In this document: positions 36,924 to 45,030 of the stretch, in pieces | Layout: every line of letters begins with the position of its first letter | Position numbering within the stretch: position 1 is the first letter of the stretch | From: Streptomyces sp. YS415 | Lineage (GTDB): Bacteria > Actinomycetota > Actinomycetes > Streptomycetales > Streptomycetaceae | Direction of reading: 5' to 3' | DNA: 64,000 nucleotides | Assembly (NCBI RefSeq): GCF_023544665.1 | Contig: NZ_JAMJFL010000014.1 | Span: 124,001-188,000 of the forward strand | Position numbers and translations under genes: made by a program | Notes under the pieces: model-generated | Databases searched by the model: none | Told to the model about the DNA's origin: nothing | What the model saw: only the letters and a program-made list of their open reading frames with translations

Positions 36924-37772
36924 GTGGCACGGAAGCTTGCCGTCATCGGCGCCGGCTTGATGGGTTCCGGAATCGCCCAGGTCTCCGCGCAGGCCGGCTG
37001 GGACGTCGTTCTGCGCGACGTCACCGACGAGGCCCTGAAGCGCGGCACCGACGGCATCAAGGCCTCGTACGACAAGTTCGTGAGCAAGGGCCGGATGGAG
37101 GCGCACGACGCCGACGCCGCCCTCGGCCGGATCACCACCACGACCGATCTGGACGCCGCCGCGGACGCCGACATCGTCGTCGAGGCCGTCTTCGAGAAGC
37201 TCGAGGTCAAGCACGAGATCTTCCGGACGCTCGACAAGATCGTGCGCGAGGACGCCGTGCTCGCCTCCAACACCTCCGCCATCCCGATCACCAAGATCGC
37301 GGCCGTGACGGAGCGCCCCGAGCGCGTGGTCGGGACCCACTTCTTCTCACCGGTCCCGATGATGCAGCTGTGCGAGCTGGTGCGCGGCTACAAGACCAGC
37401 GATGAAACCCTCGCCACCGCGCGGGAGTTCGCCGAGTCCGTCGGCAAGACCTGCATCGTCGTGAACCGGGACGTGGCGGGCTTCGTGACCACCCGGCTCA
37501 TCTCGGCGCTCGTCGTCGAGGCGGCCAAGCTCTACGAGTCGGGCGTGGCGACCGCCGAGGACATCGACCTCGCCTGCAAGCTGGGCTTCGGCCACGCCAT
37601 GGGCCCGCTCGCCACGGCGGACCTCACCGGCGTCGACATCCTGCTGCACGCCACCAGCAACATCTACACCGAGTCCCAGGACGAGAAGTTCGCTCCGCCG
37701 GAGCTGATGCGCCGGATGGTTGACGCCGGTGACATCGGGCGCAAGAGCGGGCAGGGCTTCTACAAGCACTGA
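36924..37772 (+). CDS. 3-hydroxybutyryl-CoA (3-hydroxyacyl-CoA) dehydrogenase
   Basis: This enzyme oxidises or reduces 3-hydroxyacyl-CoA with NAD(P), in fatty-acid breakdown or butyryl-CoA supply. The 282-residue protein has a Rossmann motif VIGAGLMGSGIA, the catalytic segment THFFSPVPMMQLCELV (His-Glu pair), and the C-terminal family signature DRxxGFVTTRL-like VNRDVAGFVTTRL plus GRKSGQGFY. The GTG at 36924 is seven bases after GGGGAG; an ATG five codons earlier is less well placed. In primary-metabolism terms it is single and not in a beta-oxidation operon. Confidence 0.93.
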   Translation: MARKLAVIGAGLMGSGIAQVSAQAGWDVVLRDVTDEALKRGTDGIKASYDKFVSKGRMEAHDADAALGRITTTTDLDAAADADIVVEAVFEKLEVKHEIFRTLDKIVREDAVLASNTSAIPITKIAAVTERPERVVGTHFFSPVPMMQLCELVRGYKTSDETLATAREFAESVGKTCIVVNRDVAGFVTTRLISALVVEAAKLYESGVATAEDIDLACKLGFGHAMGPLATADLTGVDILLHATSNIYTESQDEKFAPPELMRRMVDAGDIGRKSGQGFYKH

Positions 37773-37837
37773 ATCCGCACACGCCCCAGGAGCATCACTC
37801 CCCGGGGTGAATTCGGTATCGGTTCGCTTACAGACGG

Positions 37838-37870
37838 CAACCTCTGACCGCTTCCCGCCGTCAGAGGTTG
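37838..37870 (+). terminator. 11-bp hairpin between the dehydrogenase and STAS genes
   Basis: CAACCTCTGAC (37838-37848) and GTCAGAGGTTG (37860-37870) pair perfectly with an 11-base loop. It lies 66 bases past the dehydrogenase and 52 before the STAS start, so it may end the first transcript or sit in the leader of the second. Confidence 0.55.
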
Positions 37871-37921
37871 CATCACCGGACACACATCGCGGAGCACGAG
37901 ACGCACGCCTAGGGGAGCGCT

Positions 37922-38245
37922 ATGCACATCAGGGGCGACCACGCCGAGCTGGTCGTCGGGGGCCGCCTCGACGTCCGCAGCGCGGCGGACGCCCGTACGG
38001 TCCTGCACGAGGCCGTCGACGACGGAGTCGGCGATCTGGTGCTGGACCTGTCCGAGCTGGACTCCTGGGACGCCACCGGCCTGGGAGTGATCATGGGAGC
38101 GCACCGGCGCGCCGGCCGCTGCGGCAGACGCCTGGTGCTGCGCGGTGTGCCGCCGCAGATGCAACGCCTGCTGGTGGCCACCCGGCTGCACCGGATCCTG
38201 GCCATCGAGGGCGGCATCGGGGTGGAGTCACTGCCGCGCGTGTGA
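37922..38245 (+). CDS. STAS-domain protein (anti-sigma factor antagonist-like)
   Basis: The 107-residue protein is a lone STAS domain like SpoIIAA or RsbV: LVVGGRLDVRSAADART, then VLDLSELDSWDATGLGVIMGAHRRA. In SpoIIAA the motif is D-S-S-G with the first Ser phosphorylated by an anti-sigma kinase. Here it reads D50-A51-T52-G53, so the classic phospho-serine is absent and only Thr is next to it. It may be constitutively active or switch through Thr. ATG 37922 has GGGGAGCG upstream. The next gene downstream on the same strand is the membrane ATPase. Confidence 0.88.
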   Translation: MHIRGDHAELVVGGRLDVRSAADARTVLHEAVDDGVGDLVLDLSELDSWDATGLGVIMGAHRRAGRCGRRLVLRGVPPQMQRLLVATRLHRILAIEGGIGVESLPRV

Positions 38246-38499
38246 CGACCGGCACGGGTGGGGAGCAGCGGCCGGACGTTCCGGTCGCGAAGCGCATCAC
38301 GGGCGCAATCCTCATGAACCTGTGACGTCTCGGGCGGCGCGGTACCCCGGCCTGTCGTAGATACTGTGCGAAGGTTTAGGGTTCGGTCGCCCGCTGCGTG
38401 ACAACCCTTCGAGCGGGCCCGGACCAGAAGCGACAGCGCGGTGTGCAGCAAGGCCGGGAGGGGCTTCGGCACACGACGCTTTTGGGGGGCTTGAAACCT

Positions 38500-41043
38500 A
38501 TGGACCCGAACAGCCGGGGACCTGAGGAGTACGGCCACGACGACGACGCCAACGCGCCGCGTCAGCGCCCGCCCAGGGACCCCCTCACACCCGACTTCGG
38601 CCAGCACGCGCCCGCGCTGGCCCGTACCGTCCGGCTCGTCTCGGGCGACTTCCTGGTCACCGTCAATCCGGTCGACGGCAGCGAGATCGAGGCCTGCCCG
38701 CCCGGCGAGCGGCCCACCAGGCCCGCCAAGCTCACGGCGGCCGCCCGCGCCGAGGCCGACCGCGCGGCCAGGCCGCCGGTGCCGCCCGGACCGTCCCGGC
38801 CGGAGCTTCCCCTGCTGGCCCGCCAGGAGGAGCGCGAACGGCTCGTCCGACTGCTCGCGCGCGGCCGTTCCGTCCGTCTGACCGGCCCCGCCGGATCGGG
38901 CCGCACCAGCCTGCTCGACATCGTCGCCGAGGACTGCGCGGACCTGGCCCCCGACGGCGTGGTGCGCCTGAGCGGCTTCCACCGCACGGCGAGCGATCTG
39001 CTGTACGACCTGCTCTACGCCGTCTACGACGCACCCCTGCACCGCCCGGATCGGGACGAACTGCTCGCCTGCGTCGGTGAGATCGGAGCGGTCGTCGTCC
39101 TCGACGACATCGAGATCGGCGGCGCCGCCCTCGACGAACTGCTCGACGCCACACCCGAGTGCGCGTTCCTGATCGCGGCCACGCCCGAGGTCCCGGCCCC
39201 GTCCGCCGACTCCGCGCTCGAAGAGGTCTTCCTCGGCGGGCTGGAGCGCGACACGGGTCTGGAACTGCTGGAGTGCGCCGTCGGCCGTGCGCTGACCGAG
39301 GACGAGGCGAACTGGGCGGGCGACCTCTGGTTCGAGTCCGAGGGCCTGCCCCTGCGGTTCGTCCAGGCCGGCGCCCTGCTGCGGCAGCGCGACCAGCAGC
39401 GGGCCGGGGCCGGCGCCGTCGACGAGTACGGCGTCTTCGAGGACGCGCTGCCCGCCGACGCGCCCTTCGACCCGTCCCTCGGCGCCGACGACGGCGTCGA
39501 GATACCCCTGCCGGCGCTCGGTGAGGCGGCCGCGCCCGCCCCGCTGCTCGCCTCCCGGCTCAGCGCCTCCGCCCGCGCCACGCTGCGCATCGCCGTCGCG
39601 CTCGGCGGGGAGGTGCCGGATCAGGCCCATCTGCCCGCCCTGGTCGACGACACCCACGCGGACGCCGCCCTCGGCGAGCTGGCCGCGTGCGGTCTGGTCT
39701 CGCCGGTCGGCGCCCGCTACCGCCTCGCGGCGGGCGTACGCACCCAGCTGGCCGCCGCCGGATACGCCGACGACGCCGAGGCCGGTGCCCTGGCCGCCGC
39801 CCGGCACTACGCCTGGTGGGCCGGGCATCCCTCGGTCACCCCGGAGCGGGTGTGCGCGGAGGCGGACGCCCTGCTCGCCGCGCTGAGCGTGCTGGTGCCG
39901 GCCACCACCGCGCCCCTGGAGGAGGGGGAGGAGAGCCCGGCCGTCCTGCTCGCCCGTACGGCCGCTCCCGCGTTCGCCGCGGGACTGCACTGGAGCGCCT
40001 GGGAGCGGACGCTCAGGTCCGGCGCGGAGGCGGCGCGGCTCGCCGGGGACGTGGGTGAACAAGCCTATTTCCACCATGAGCTGGGCATCCTCGCGCTCTG
40101 CGGCGGACAGTACGACCGGGCCCGTGCGGAGCTGGAGGCCTCCCTCGGGCTGCGGGGCGCCCTCGCCGACAAGCGGGGCACCGTCGCGGGCCGCCGGGCC
40201 CTGGCGCTGGTCGCCGACCGCACCGGCGACACCCCGGGCGTCGGCATCGTGGCGGCCGCGGCCGGCGCGACGGCGGGCGAGGAGGTGTCGGGCGCGCGCT
40301 ACGAGGAGTCGCAGTCGCCGCCCGGCGGCACCCCGGCGGCCTTCCCGGCGCTGCAGCCGCCCTCCGGCGATCCGTCCCTCGTCATCCACCGCACCCCGGG
40401 TCCGGCGCCCTCGCGCAAGGCCGGAGGCGGTCTGAAGGGCCTCGCCAAGCGGAACCTCGTGGCGGCGGGCGCGGGCGCGCTGCTGGTCGCCGTCCTGGGC
40501 ACCGTGGTGACCCTCGGCGCCACCTCCGACGGTGACGGCGCCACCCCCTCCGACCAGGTGGGCGTCAACCCCTCGGCCAGCCAGGGCGCCGGTGACGGCA
40601 GCCTCGGCGCGGACGAGGCGGACGACGGCGAGGGCTCCGGCGACACGGGCACGGCGACGAGCCGCCCGACGGACCCGGGCCCCGACGGCACGTACGGCAC
40701 CTCCGACGACCCGACGCCCACGCGGACGGCGGAGCCGTCGGACGACCCGAGCGGCACCGAGGATCCGGGCGGGGACCCGACCAAGACCCCGAGCAAGCCG
40801 CCGAGTTCGTCGACGAAGCCGCCGTCGACCACGAAGCCGCCGACGTCGCCCACGCCGACCCCGACTCCGACACCGACCCCGACGTCTCCGACGCCTACTC
40901 CCACCCCGACCGAGACCGAGCCGTCCACGACACCCTCCACCTCCGACTCGGCCAGCGGTCCCGCCACCTCCAGCGCCCCGGCGGAGGCGAGCAGCTCGGC
41001 CGGTGCGCCCGAGAGCCCCAGCACCTCGGCCGACGTCATCTGA
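38500..41043 (+). CDS. membrane-anchored STAND/AAA-like ATPase with Thr/Pro-rich outer tail
   Basis: From ATG 38500 the product has 847 residues. Residues 1-100 are low-complexity. A P-loop ATPase region begins at 104, with Walker A GPAGSGRT (129-136), where the usual Lys is R135, and a Walker B VVVLDDIE near 195. Leu/Ala-rich helices including TPR-like segments (about 390-590) follow. One membrane helix lies at about 651-674, then 170 residues of Thr/Pro/Ser/Asp-rich sequence predicted outside, with a TPTPTPTP stretch. This is a cytosolic sensor or scaffold with a wall-spanning stalk. Its partner may be the STAS protein. Function unknown. Confidence 0.8.
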   Translation: MDPNSRGPEEYGHDDDANAPRQRPPRDPLTPDFGQHAPALARTVRLVSGDFLVTVNPVDGSEIEACPPGERPTRPAKLTAAARAEADRAARPPVPPGPSRPELPLLARQEERERLVRLLARGRSVRLTGPAGSGRTSLLDIVAEDCADLAPDGVVRLSGFHRTASDLLYDLLYAVYDAPLHRPDRDELLACVGEIGAVVVLDDIEIGGAALDELLDATPECAFLIAATPEVPAPSADSALEEVFLGGLERDTGLELLECAVGRALTEDEANWAGDLWFESEGLPLRFVQAGALLRQRDQQRAGAGAVDEYGVFEDALPADAPFDPSLGADDGVEIPLPALGEAAAPAPLLASRLSASARATLRIAVALGGEVPDQAHLPALVDDTHADAALGELAACGLVSPVGARYRLAAGVRTQLAAAGYADDAEAGALAAARHYAWWAGHPSVTPERVCAEADALLAALSVLVPATTAPLEEGEESPAVLLARTAAPAFAAGLHWSAWERTLRSGAEAARLAGDVGEQAYFHHELGILALCGGQYDRARAELEASLGLRGALADKRGTVAGRRALALVADRTGDTPGVGIVAAAAGATAGEEVSGARYEESQSPPGGTPAAFPALQPPSGDPSLVIHRTPGPAPSRKAGGGLKGLAKRNLVAAGAGALLVAVLGTVVTLGATSDGDGATPSDQVGVNPSASQGAGDGSLGADEADDGEGSGDTGTATSRPTDPGPDGTYGTSDDPTPTRTAEPSDDPSGTEDPGGDPTKTPSKPPSSSTKPPSTTKPPTSPTPTPTPTPTPTSPTPTPTPTETEPSTTPSTSDSASGPATSSAPAEASSSAGAPESPSTSADVI

Positions 41044-41060
41044 GGCCGCGCACGGCACAG

Positions 41061-41093
41061 GAAGGCCGGGTCCGCTGCACGGACCCGGCCTTC
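41061..41093. terminator. bidirectional 14-bp hairpin between the ATPase gene and nucS
   Basis: Bases 41061-41074 and 41080-41093 are perfectly complementary around CTGCA. It lies between two convergent genes, 18 bases past one stop and 20 from the other, so it can serve both. Confidence 0.85.
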
Positions 41094-41112
41094 GGCGTCG
41101 TAGGCCCGCGGC

Positions 41113-41784
41113 TCAGAACAGCCGCAGTTTGTCGTCCTCGATGCCGCGCAGCGCGTCGTAGTCGAGGACCGCGCAGCCGATGCCCCGGTCCGTCGCGAGG
41201 ACCCGGGCCTGGGGCTTGATCTCCTGGGCCGCGAAGATGCCCTTCACCGGGGCCAGGTGGGGGTCGCGGTTCAGCAGTTCCAGGTAGCGCGTGAGCTGTT
41301 CCACGCCGTCGATCTCGCCCCGGCGCTTGATCTCCACCGCGACGGTCTGCCCGTCCGCGTCCCGGCACAGGATGTCCACCGGACCGATGGCCGTCATGTA
41401 CTCGCGCCGGATCAGCGTGTAGCCCTCGCCGAGGGTTTCGATGCGGTCGGCGAGGAGTTCCTGAAGGTGTGCTTCCACGCCGTCCTTGATCAGGCCGGGA
41501 TCGACGCCGAGTTCGTGCGAGGAGTCGTGGAGGATCTCCTCCATCGTGATGATGAGCTTCTCGCCCGCCTTGTTGGTGACGGTCCACACGCCGTCCTCGT
41601 CACCCGCGCCCTCCTTCAACGAGCACGGCGGGGACATCCAGTTCAGGGGCTTGTAGGCCCGGTCGTCCGCGTGGATGGACACACTGCCGTCCGCCTTCAC
41701 GAGGATCAGACGGGGTGCGGACGGGAGGTGGGCGGTGAGCCGGCCCGCGTAGTCGACGGAGCATCGGGCAATGACGAGACGCAT
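41113..41784 (-). CDS. nucS: mismatch-specific endonuclease NucS (EndoMS)
   Basis: NucS cuts both strands at G-T, G-G and T-T mismatches and replaces MutS/MutL in actinobacteria. The 223-residue protein has a nuclease core with D137 (GPVDILC), E151 and K153 (VAVEIKRRG), and the C-terminal pentapeptide KLRLF that binds the beta clamp in characterised homologues. ATG 41784 is used. A TAGCGT -10 lies eight bases before it and no ribosome site is seen, so the transcript is leaderless or nearly so. It is divergent from the SCO5389-family gene. Confidence 0.96.
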   Translation of the reverse strand: MRLVIARCSVDYAGRLTAHLPSAPRLILVKADGSVSIHADDRAYKPLNWMSPPCSLKEGAGDEDGVWTVTNKAGEKLIITMEEILHDSSHELGVDPGLIKDGVEAHLQELLADRIETLGEGYTLIRREYMTAIGPVDILCRDADGQTVAVEIKRRGEIDGVEQLTRYLELLNRDPHLAPVKGIFAAQEIKPQARVLATDRGIGCAVLDYDALRGIEDDKLRLF

Positions 41785-42082
41785 GGTCGGCAACGCTACT
41801 CGACGGTCGTAGGTGCACGCGATTCGCCCACCCGTCTCCCGCCACCACCCTTGACCGGGTCCCTGCGGGCCGCCCCTTTTCTTCTGGAAGACCCCTGTTC
41901 GGTTGTGGCCGATTGTGTGCCCACCGGGAGTTGTCCATGTACGCATTCTTCTGGTGCCGTCACGGTCTGTTGCCTACGGTAGTAAACGGGAGGTCGCGGA
42001 CCGTGCACGCAGCGTGTTCGAGACGTGAACTCCCGTCCCTGTCCGGCAACCCCTGTTGCTCGGGGGTGCGAGAGGAGAACTC
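41785..42082. other. divergent intergenic region, nucS / SCO5389-family gene
   Basis: The 298 bases must hold promoters for both genes. On the minus side TAGCGT (41793-41798) is the likely nucS -10. On the plus side TACGGTAGTAAAC around 41975-41987 is AT-rich for this genome and may contain a -10, about 100 bases from the start. The frames in between lack codon bias. Confidence 0.45.
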
Positions 42083-42475
42083 ATGTCGCTCGACGTCTCA
42101 CCGGCCCTACTGGAACAGGCCGAGCGAGGCGAGGTCGACGAAGCCGCCTTCGTCGACTGCGTCCGGACCTCCCTGCCCTACGCGTGGGAGATGATCAGCT
42201 CCCTGGTGGCTCAGCTGAAGGTCGACGGTGGAGAGTTCGCCGACAACCAGACGCCCCCGCCGGACGAGCAGGCGCGTGGCCAGCTGCTGCGTGCGCTTGC
42301 GAGTGACGCGATACGCGGCGCGCTGCAGCGGCACTTCGGTGTGCGGCTGGCCTTCCAGAACTGCCACCGGGTGGCGGTGTTCCCGGTCGACTCCTCGGTC
42401 GACGAGACGCTGGCCCGCTTCACGTCGGTGCGCAACCAGCTGTTGAACCAGTCCCCGGAGTTCCGGGACTGCTGA
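42083..42475 (+). CDS. SCO5389 family protein
   Basis: The 130-residue soluble protein starts at ATG 42083 behind AGAGGAGAAC. It is helix-rich, with an acidic N-terminus and VTRYAARC-free, Cys-poor sequence; notable segments are SLPYAWEMISSLVAQL and LRALASDAIRGALQRHFGVRL. It matches what I know as the SCO5389 family, conserved in Streptomyces next to nucS. No enzyme motif is visible and the function is unknown. Confidence 0.75.
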   Translation: MSLDVSPALLEQAERGEVDEAAFVDCVRTSLPYAWEMISSLVAQLKVDGGEFADNQTPPPDEQARGQLLRALASDAIRGALQRHFGVRLAFQNCHRVAVFPVDSSVDETLARFTSVRNQLLNQSPEFRDC

Positions 42476-42558
42476 GCCCGAGAGCCGTCAGCTTGCCGCT
42501 CCGTACGCGGGAGGTGCATTCAGTACGGGGCGGCAAGCCTCCGGCCGGACAGGCCCGT

Positions 42559-43587
42559 TCAGCCGAGGTGCGGGAGCACCTCGGCACCCAGTCGCCGTAC
42601 GTTCTCCTCCGTGGCGGCGAGGTCGCCGGAGCCCTCGACGAGCAGGGCGAAGCGGGAGATGCCGGTCCGCTCGCTGGTCGCGGCCAGCCGGTCGGCGCAC
42701 AGCCGGGGAGTGCCCACCGGGTGCAGCCCGCAGAGCAGTTCGGTGTACGCCAGCGGGTCCCGCATCGCCCGATGGCGGCCGTCCACCGTGACATGGGCCT
42801 CCAGCCCCTGCTTCAGCCAGCCCGGCATCGCCTTCAGCAGGGTCTCCGCCGCGTCCGTGCGCCGGTCGGCGATCTGGCAGACGCCGGCCGAGACATGGGA
42901 CGCGGCCCGGATCTCCTCCGGCGTCCGCCCGGCCGCGCGTGCGTGCTTCCGCCACAGGGCGACCATCTCCGCCTTCTCCTCGTCGCCCACGTGCATCCCG
43001 AGCAGCATCGGCAGCCCGCGCTCGGCCGCGAGCCGCACGCTGCGGGGTGACGTACAGGCGAGCACGACCTCGGGGCCGGGCTCGCCCGACAGGGACTCCG
43101 AGGGACGCGGGACGACCGGGACCTCGCGGAAGGAGTAGCGGTCCCCGGCCGCCGCGACCGACGGGTCGCGCAGCCAGCGCACCAGCAGATCGAGTGATTC
43201 CGGGAACCCCGACTCGTAGGCCTCCAGACCCGAGCCGAAGACCTCCAGGTCGACCCAGGGCCCGCCGCGCCCGACGCCCAGGGAGAAGCGCCCGCCGCTC
43301 GTCAGGTGCAGCAGCGCGGCCTGTTCGCCCAGGGCCACCGGGTGGGTCGTGGGCAGCACGCTCACCGCGGTGCCGACGCGGATCCGGCGGGTACGGCCGA
43401 GCAGCAGCGCGGCCAGGGTGATCGCGGACGGACAGGTGCCGTAGGGCACGAAGTGGTGCTCGGCCAGCCAGACCGAGTCGAGCCCCGCCTCCTCCGCGGC
43501 CTCGGCCGAGCGGACCGCGCGGTGCAGCGCCTCCCCCTGGCCCTGACCCGGGAACTGGGCCGCCAACACGAAAGTTCCAACGCGCAT
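42559..43587 (-). CDS. LLM-class flavin-dependent oxidoreductase
   Basis: Members of this bacterial luciferase-like family use FMN or F420 to oxidise varied substrates. From ATG 43587 (AGGAAGAG upstream) the protein has 342 residues. Family marks are EAAEEAGLDSVWLAEHHF near the N-terminus, TAVSVLPTTHPVALGEQAALL, and FSLGVGRGG. The longer open frame upstream is not supported. It has no adjacent flavin reductase, and the substrate is unknown. Confidence 0.9.
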   Translation of the reverse strand: MRVGTFVLAAQFPGQGQGEALHRAVRSAEAAEEAGLDSVWLAEHHFVPYGTCPSAITLAALLLGRTRRIRVGTAVSVLPTTHPVALGEQAALLHLTSGGRFSLGVGRGGPWVDLEVFGSGLEAYESGFPESLDLLVRWLRDPSVAAAGDRYSFREVPVVPRPSESLSGEPGPEVVLACTSPRSVRLAAERGLPMLLGMHVGDEEKAEMVALWRKHARAAGRTPEEIRAASHVSAGVCQIADRRTDAAETLLKAMPGWLKQGLEAHVTVDGRHRAMRDPLAYTELLCGLHPVGTPRLCADRLAATSERTGISRFALLVEGSGDLAATEENVRRLGAEVLPHLG

Positions 43588-43809
43588 TGCTCTTCCTGCT
43601 TCCTTGGCTCCGACGCGGAGCTCCCCCACTCGGCATAACCGTCTGACACGTGCCGAGGACACGGCTCGACGGAGGGATTTGCGGATTGTCTGCAGAATGA
43701 CGCGCCGCGGCAGGGGACTTGTGGGGATTGGCGGCCTACGCGTACCCCCGTGCGCGCCGCGTAGGCTGGATACGGCCCCTGGTCCCTGTATAGCCCCGTG
43801 AGGTGTCCC

Positions 43810-44151
43810 GTGTCCCCGCGTCGCAACCGTCCGAAGGCCGGCGGTGCCTCCGCCCCGTCCGGCCGGAGCGCCGACGACGACCGTCCGGGGCGCTACGGCG
43901 GCTGGCAGGCCGCGGAGGAGTGGCAGGGCGAGGAGTGGAACGTACGGCATGTGGCGGGGGCCAGCGCGCAGGGCAAGGCGTACCGCTGTCCCGGCTGCGA
44001 CCAGCTGATCCCGGACGGCGTCCCGCACCTCGTGGCGTGGCCCGCGCACGTCGGCATCGACGACCGCAGGCACTGGCACAAGTCCTGCTGGAACGCCAGA
44101 GACCGCCGCACCACGCGGGTGCAGCGGTCCCGTAACGCGCCGAGGTTCTAG
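43810..44151 (+). CDS. small putative zinc-binding protein
   Basis: The 113-residue protein starts at GTG 43810. A basic, disordered N-terminus of about 30 residues is followed by a domain with YRCPGCDQLIPDG, then HLVAW and WHKSCW. The Cys-x2-Cys and His-x3-Cys-like pattern suggests one zinc site. It is often annotated ATP/GTP-binding in Streptomyces, but I see no P-loop. A TATAGC hexamer at 43789-43794 would give a very short leader. It converges on the ABC permease gene with only six bases between. Confidence 0.7.
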   Translation: MSPRRNRPKAGGASAPSGRSADDDRPGRYGGWQAAEEWQGEEWNVRHVAGASAQGKAYRCPGCDQLIPDGVPHLVAWPAHVGIDDRRHWHKSCWNARDRRTTRVQRSRNAPRF

Positions 44152-44157
44152 CGGAGC

Positions 44158-45030
44158 CTAGACGTCCCGCCTCTCCAGCAGGGCGTAGGCGCCGGCGAAG
44201 GCGGCCGCCGTCACGCCGAGCATGATCCACAGGGGGTCCCAGCCGGAGGGGCCGGTCTCGGTGAGGGACTGCGAGTAGAAGACGCTGAGCTGGTTCGGGA
44301 TCGAGTACTCGAACAGGGCCTCGCGCAGGTCCTCCAGGGACTGCGAGAACATGAACAGCGCGATCACCAGCGGCGCCAGCACGAGGCCGATCATGATGGT
44401 GATGGCGCCCGCGGAGTGCCGGATGACCGAGCCGACGACCAGCGACAGCAGGCCGATCAGCGCGATGTAGAACGAGATGCCGACCGTGCCCTTCAGCCAT
44501 TCCGAGCCGGTCGGCTCGCGGGCGTCGGTCAGCAGGGCCACGTCCGCCATCGCGACGATCACCACCGAGACCAGGGTGACCGTGAACGCCAGCAGGAAGA
44601 ACACGGTCGCCTTCGCCGCCAGCACCCGCCCGCGGGACGGGCACGCGGTCATCGTGGTGCGGATCATGCCGGTGCCGTACTCCGAGGCCGTGGTCAGCAC
44701 GCCCAGCGTGATGATGCACATGATGCCGAGCAGCAGCCCGAAGAAGCCGAAGGAGAGCGGGTTCTCGCCCGCCAGCTCGCCCTCGCCGGCGTTGGCGGAG
44801 ACCAGGGCGGCGGCGGCCAGGCCGATGCCGACCACCAGCACGACGAACACGCCGAGCGTCCACATCGTGGAGCGCACCGACCGGATCTTCGTCCACTCCG
44901 AGGCGAGGGCGTTGCCGAGGTGGGTGCGCTTGACCGGGATCGGCGAGGTGTAACCGGGGAACGAAGCGCCGGGCGCCGCCTGCCAGTTCGGTGCGGCGGT
45001 CCCCGGCATCGGGGGCTGCGGGGTGCTCAT
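44158..45030 (-). CDS. ABC-2 transporter permease
   Basis: The 290-residue permease has a Pro/Ala-rich cytoplasmic N-terminus of about 35 residues and six hydrophobic segments. NALASEWTKIRSVRSTMWTL is the usual entry to actinobacterial ABC-2 permeases, and EYGTGMIRTTM the usual mark after the second helix. Its ATG at 45030 overlaps the ATPase stop (ATGA). With the gene before it, it forms one exporter; the cargo is unknown. Confidence 0.9.
   Translation of the reverse strand: MSTPQPPMPGTAAPNWQAAPGASFPGYTSPIPVKRTHLGNALASEWTKIRSVRSTMWTLGVFVVLVVGIGLAAAALVSANAGEGELAGENPLSFGFFGLLLGIMCIITLGVLTTASEYGTGMIRTTMTACPSRGRVLAAKATVFFLLAFTVTLVSVVIVAMADVALLTDAREPTGSEWLKGTVGISFYIALIGLLSLVVGSVIRHSAGAITIMIGLVLAPLVIALFMFSQSLEDLREALFEYSIPNQLSVFYSQSLTETGPSGWDPLWIMLGVTAAAFAGAYALLERRDV

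Noticed and set aside
37909..41058. Antisense frame of about 1050 codons opposite the STAS and ATPase genes
   Set aside because: Arg/Gly/Ala-rich translation with no domains; a codon-bias shadow.
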